Source: Chlamydiia bacterium
GTDB lineage: Bacteria > Chlamydiota > Chlamydiia > Chlamydiales > Simkaniaceae
Assembly (NCBI GenBank): GCA_020440405.1
Contig: JAGROF010000171.1
Coordinates: 1-10,047, forward strand
Reading direction: 5' to 3'
Length of the DNA stretch: 10,047 nt
Part shown: positions 8,413 to 10,047 of the stretch, piece by piece
How positions within the stretch are numbered: the first letter of the stretch is position 1
How the letters are laid out: each line of letters begins with the position of its first letter
Notes under the pieces: model-generated
Databases searched by the model: none
The model's input: only the letters and a program-made list of their open reading frames with translations
What the model was told of the DNA's origin: nothing
Program-made: the position numbers and the translations under genes

Positions 8413-9149
8413 CCCTTTTCCTCCTGGTGAATGATCATTGCTGCACCGTGCCATCCATAATAGTAAAACAGGCTAAAGGAGTAGTCAGGGTTTTCATCCA
8501 TTACCTCTTTGAAGGCTCTCCGTTCACCAAACTTAGGGTTAGCGCGCCCGCAATTATAATCATCAAAAAGGAGGATCATCCCATCTTGAATAAGATCATA
8601 TTGAAAGAGCTTAGAGAGAACTTCTTTAGCAGATTGATACAGATCACAATCGATGTGGACAATTGCTGGTTTACTTTTGAGAGTCTTCTTTTGAAAAGTC
8701 TCCGAAAAGAAGCCTTTATGAATATGGATAGCGTCTTTAGGGATGATGGTTTCAATCCTTTCTTGAATCAGAGTGGGAACACTTGGAGCAAGAGACATTG
8801 CACCAGAAGACCACACTTGGTAGTCTTTGACTTCATAAGAGTTTAGATCGACTGCAGAGGTAATTTCGGGGAACCCTTCAAAGGAGTCAAACAGATGCAG
8901 TGAATGGTTGATCTTATATTTTTCCATGAGCTGTGCAAAGATAATTGCTGTGAATCCCTCGAGTGTGCCAAATTCAACAATATCTCCCTGAATTTGGTTC
9001 ATCTTGACGAATTCGATAGCTCGATCAAAGGCTTCGGTATAGACCTGAGTCCCTTTTTCTAGGGTATACCCACAAACTCCAGGTTGATATTCACTATAAA
9101 GGGGCAATGTAAAGGGAAGTAATCCTAAAAGAAACAAGAGTTTTCGCAC
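8409..9149 (-). CDS. Exported TylF/MycF-like SAM-dependent O-methyltransferase
   Basis: This 246-residue protein resembles the macrocin O-methyltransferase (TylF/MycF) family, whose characterised members methylate sugar hydroxyls of macrolides using SAM and a divalent metal. Visible motifs are the SAM motif I IVEFGTLEGFTA (57-68), LFDSFEGFPE (86-95), IDCDLYQSA (166-174) and LFDDYNCGRANPKFGERRAF (194-213). The Asp residues at 167, 169, 196 and 197 are candidates for the metal site. The GTG start (9147-9149) is supported by AGGTG at 9155-9159 in transcript orientation. Residues 1-19 form a signal-like sequence (MRK, hydrophobic core, LYS before E20), which is unusual for a SAM enzyme. It is the first gene of the tight five-gene run and lies 99 bp after the preceding sulfotransferase gene. 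It ends with a 4-bp overlap with oxygenase copy A. The substrate could be a glycan, but this is inference. Confidence 0.83.
   Translation of the reverse strand: MRKLLFLLGLLPFTLPLYSEYQPGVCGYTLEKGTQVYTEAFDRAIEFVKMNQIQGDIVEFGTLEGFTAIIFAQLMEKYKINHSLHLFDSFEGFPEITSAVDLNSYEVKDYQVWSSGAMSLAPSVPTLIQERIETIIPKDAIHIHKGFFSETFQKKTLKSKPAIVHIDCDLYQSAKEVLSKLFQYDLIQDGMILLFDDYNCGRANPKFGERRAFKEVMDENPDYSFSLFYYYGWHGAAMIIHQEEKG
8420..8425 (-). promoter_or_regulatory. Perfect Shine-Dalgarno AGGAGG deciding the start of oxygenase copy A
   Basis: The plus strand reads CCTCCT, so the transcript reads AGGAGG, seven bases before GTG 8412-8410. It lies inside the end of the methyltransferase gene and selects the GTG over the upstream in-frame ATG at 8454. 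Confidence 0.8.
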
Positions 9150-9248
9150 ATCTCACCTACGAATTATTTAAATGAATCACATGTGGTAACAAAAGCAAAT
9201 TTTTTTTGCAAGCTCATTCAAAAACAGAAGGTTCAAGATAAACGGTCG
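9150..9248 (-). promoter_or_regulatory. 99-bp gap between first sulfotransferase and methyltransferase genes, possible internal promoter
   Basis: This is the only sizeable gap in the minus-strand block. Read on the minus strand it holds an A-run hairpin of low stability (GCAAA / TTTGC around 9195-9209), an 8-bp palindrome CACATGTG (9178-9185), and AGGTG at 9155-9159 for the methyltransferase. A -35/-10 pair can be drawn (TTGTTA 9187-9192 and AATAAT 9163-9168, 18-bp spacer). Its transcript would start at or inside the ribosome-binding site, so I regard it as weak. No convincing terminator for the upstream gene is seen. Confidence 0.25.
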
Positions 9249-10001
9249 TCAGTCTGCGTACCCCCACCTCTCTAAGATTGGGTAAAATTTATTGTTAAAA
9301 AGGCGTTCATGTTGAGGTGTAAAGTACTCTTTCCATTGACCAATTATCCCTTTTCTGAATGTTTGTACACCTATCTTATCAACCTCTCTCAATCCATGGA
9401 GGTTTTCTGTGATGTAGTACATTTCTGAAGGAGTGATGTCAATGCCTAAAAATTCTGCAATTTTATAAATTTCTGCTTCCTGTTCCCGTAAACTTCCTCC
9501 TCCTTTCTCCCCAATAAGATATTCAAACTTAACCACACAACACTCAGGACCTGCATCAAGGAAGAAATCCAGCATCTGGAAATTATTGCTGATAAAGCTA
9601 AAGGGGGGAGGCATCTTCTCCAAGATGACTGTTTCAATCTTTTGATTAAATGATAAAGCTGTCCATTCTTTCACGTTTTGATGATAACTTGAAAACCAAA
9701 AAACACTTGAAATGACAATATCTCTTGGATCTCTTATCAAAATCAATTTTTTAAATTTTTTATAATAAGCCTTCACTTCTGGTGTCATGGATTGAGGGAG
9801 TTGAGGGTAGAATAGATGGCTACCAATCCAATGAGGTGTTTTTTTATCACACTCTTCAAATAATCGTAATAATTTTCCCATTAAATGACTTCCTGATTTG
9901 GGAAGTGTAAGTAGAAGGTATTCGGGTTTTTTGCTGGCAAAGCCACTCGATGGGGCAGAGACGCAAAATAGCAGAATTAAACCGATCACACGAAGCAGCA
10001 T
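9249..10001 (-). CDS. Exported PAPS-dependent sulfotransferase, copy 1
   Basis: ATG at 10001-9999 is chosen because AGGAG (10008-10012 on the minus strand) sits six bases before it. The TTG two codons upstream would directly abut that site. The 250-residue product starts with a signal-like segment (hydrophobic about 3-20, then GFAS before K24). Sulfotransferase motifs follow: LPKSGSHL (33-40) for the 5'-phosphosulfate, RDPRDIVISS (90-99) for the 3'-phosphate, KFEYLIGEKGGG (158-169), and FRKGIIGQWKEYFT (215-228), the closest match in the window to the classical PAPS loop RKGxxGxWK. H62 (GSHLF) is a possible catalytic base by position. It is a distant paralogue of copy 2: the same motif order, but little sequence shared outside the motifs. 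It is the first gene of the block visible here. Its promoter would be at or beyond the window edge. Acceptor unknown. Confidence 0.87.
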   Translation of the reverse strand: MLLRVIGLILLFCVSAPSSGFASKKPEYLLLTLPKSGSHLMGKLLRLFEECDKKTPHWIGSHLFYPQLPQSMTPEVKAYYKKFKKLILIRDPRDIVISSVFWFSSYHQNVKEWTALSFNQKIETVILEKMPPPFSFISNNFQMLDFFLDAGPECCVVKFEYLIGEKGGGSLREQEAEIYKIAEFLGIDITPSEMYYITENLHGLREVDKIGVQTFRKGIIGQWKEYFTPQHERLFNNKFYPILERWGYAD

Positions 10002-10007
10002 AGGCAA

Positions 10008-10012
10008 CTCCT
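10008..10012 (-). promoter_or_regulatory. Shine-Dalgarno AGGAG for the first sulfotransferase gene
   Basis: The plus strand CTCCT gives AGGAG six bases before ATG 10001-9999. Upstream, TATTTT (10023-10028, minus strand) could be a -10 box, but a matching -35 would fall at the window edge and cannot be checked. Confidence 0.7.
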
Positions 10013-10047
10013 ATTCATGGATAAAATATGTGGGTAAAGGTTGTCGG

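Noticed and set aside
8370..8846. 158-residue open frame on the plus strand
   Set aside because: It lies wholly opposite the methyltransferase and the start of oxygenase copy A, both with clear family motifs. It has no recognisable domain and is a shadow frame.
9163..9192. TTGTTA / AATAAT promoter pair ahead of the methyltransferase
   Set aside because: The predicted transcript start would fall at or within the ribosome-binding site at 9155-9159, so it is kept only as a weak note under the intergenic entry.
10005..10007. TTG start for the first sulfotransferase
   Set aside because: The AGGAG at 10008-10012 would touch the start codon. The ATG two codons later has ideal spacing.

Overview
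The window looks like chromosomal DNA of a Gram-negative, probably host-associated bacterium. A member of the Chlamydiota (environmental, Simkania/Parachlamydia-like) is my best guess: an 11-helix TyrP-type aromatic amino acid permease next to uvrB, moderately A+T-leaning DNA, and many short Sec-signal-bearing enzymes. This is inference from gene content; no rRNA or other marker gene is present.

Layout. (1) Bases 3-1623, plus strand: the 3' part of a gene of unknown function, possibly the C-terminal half of a sugar-transfer protein. It overlaps by 8 bp an RmlD-type NDP-sugar reductase, which suggests the end of a surface-polysaccharide operon. (2) Bases 1620-4879, plus strand: a plausible promoter, then a HAAAP-family amino acid permease (tyrP-like) overlapping uvrB by 8 bp. 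uvrB is complete, with every expected helicase and UVR motif. (3) Bases 4876-10001, minus strand: six consecutive genes converge on uvrB, and the two terminal TAA codons share a 4-bp TTAA.

The minus-strand block is the notable part. In transcription order it encodes a PAPS-dependent sulfotransferase, a TylF/MycF-like SAM methyltransferase, a 2-oxoglutarate/Fe(II) oxygenase, a second sulfotransferase, and two more oxygenases of the same family. Five of the six are packed with gaps of at most 10 bp or a 4-bp overlap. All six begin with a Sec-type signal peptide or a very similar N-terminal hydrophobic segment. These are normally cytosolic enzymes that need PAPS, SAM or 2-oxoglutarate. The arrangement suggests an exported sulfation/methylation/hydroxylation module that acts either on a periplasmic or surface molecule or, after secretion, in a host compartment where those cofactors exist. 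Substrate, destination and activity cannot be read from the sequence.

Two start codons were revised from the ribosome-binding sites. The first oxygenase starts at GTG 8412, with a perfect AGGAGG and a GTGA overlap with the methyltransferase stop. The first sulfotransferase starts at ATG 10001. No RNA genes, insertion sequences, CRISPR arrays or attachment sites were seen, and no gene-free stretch exceeds 100 bases.
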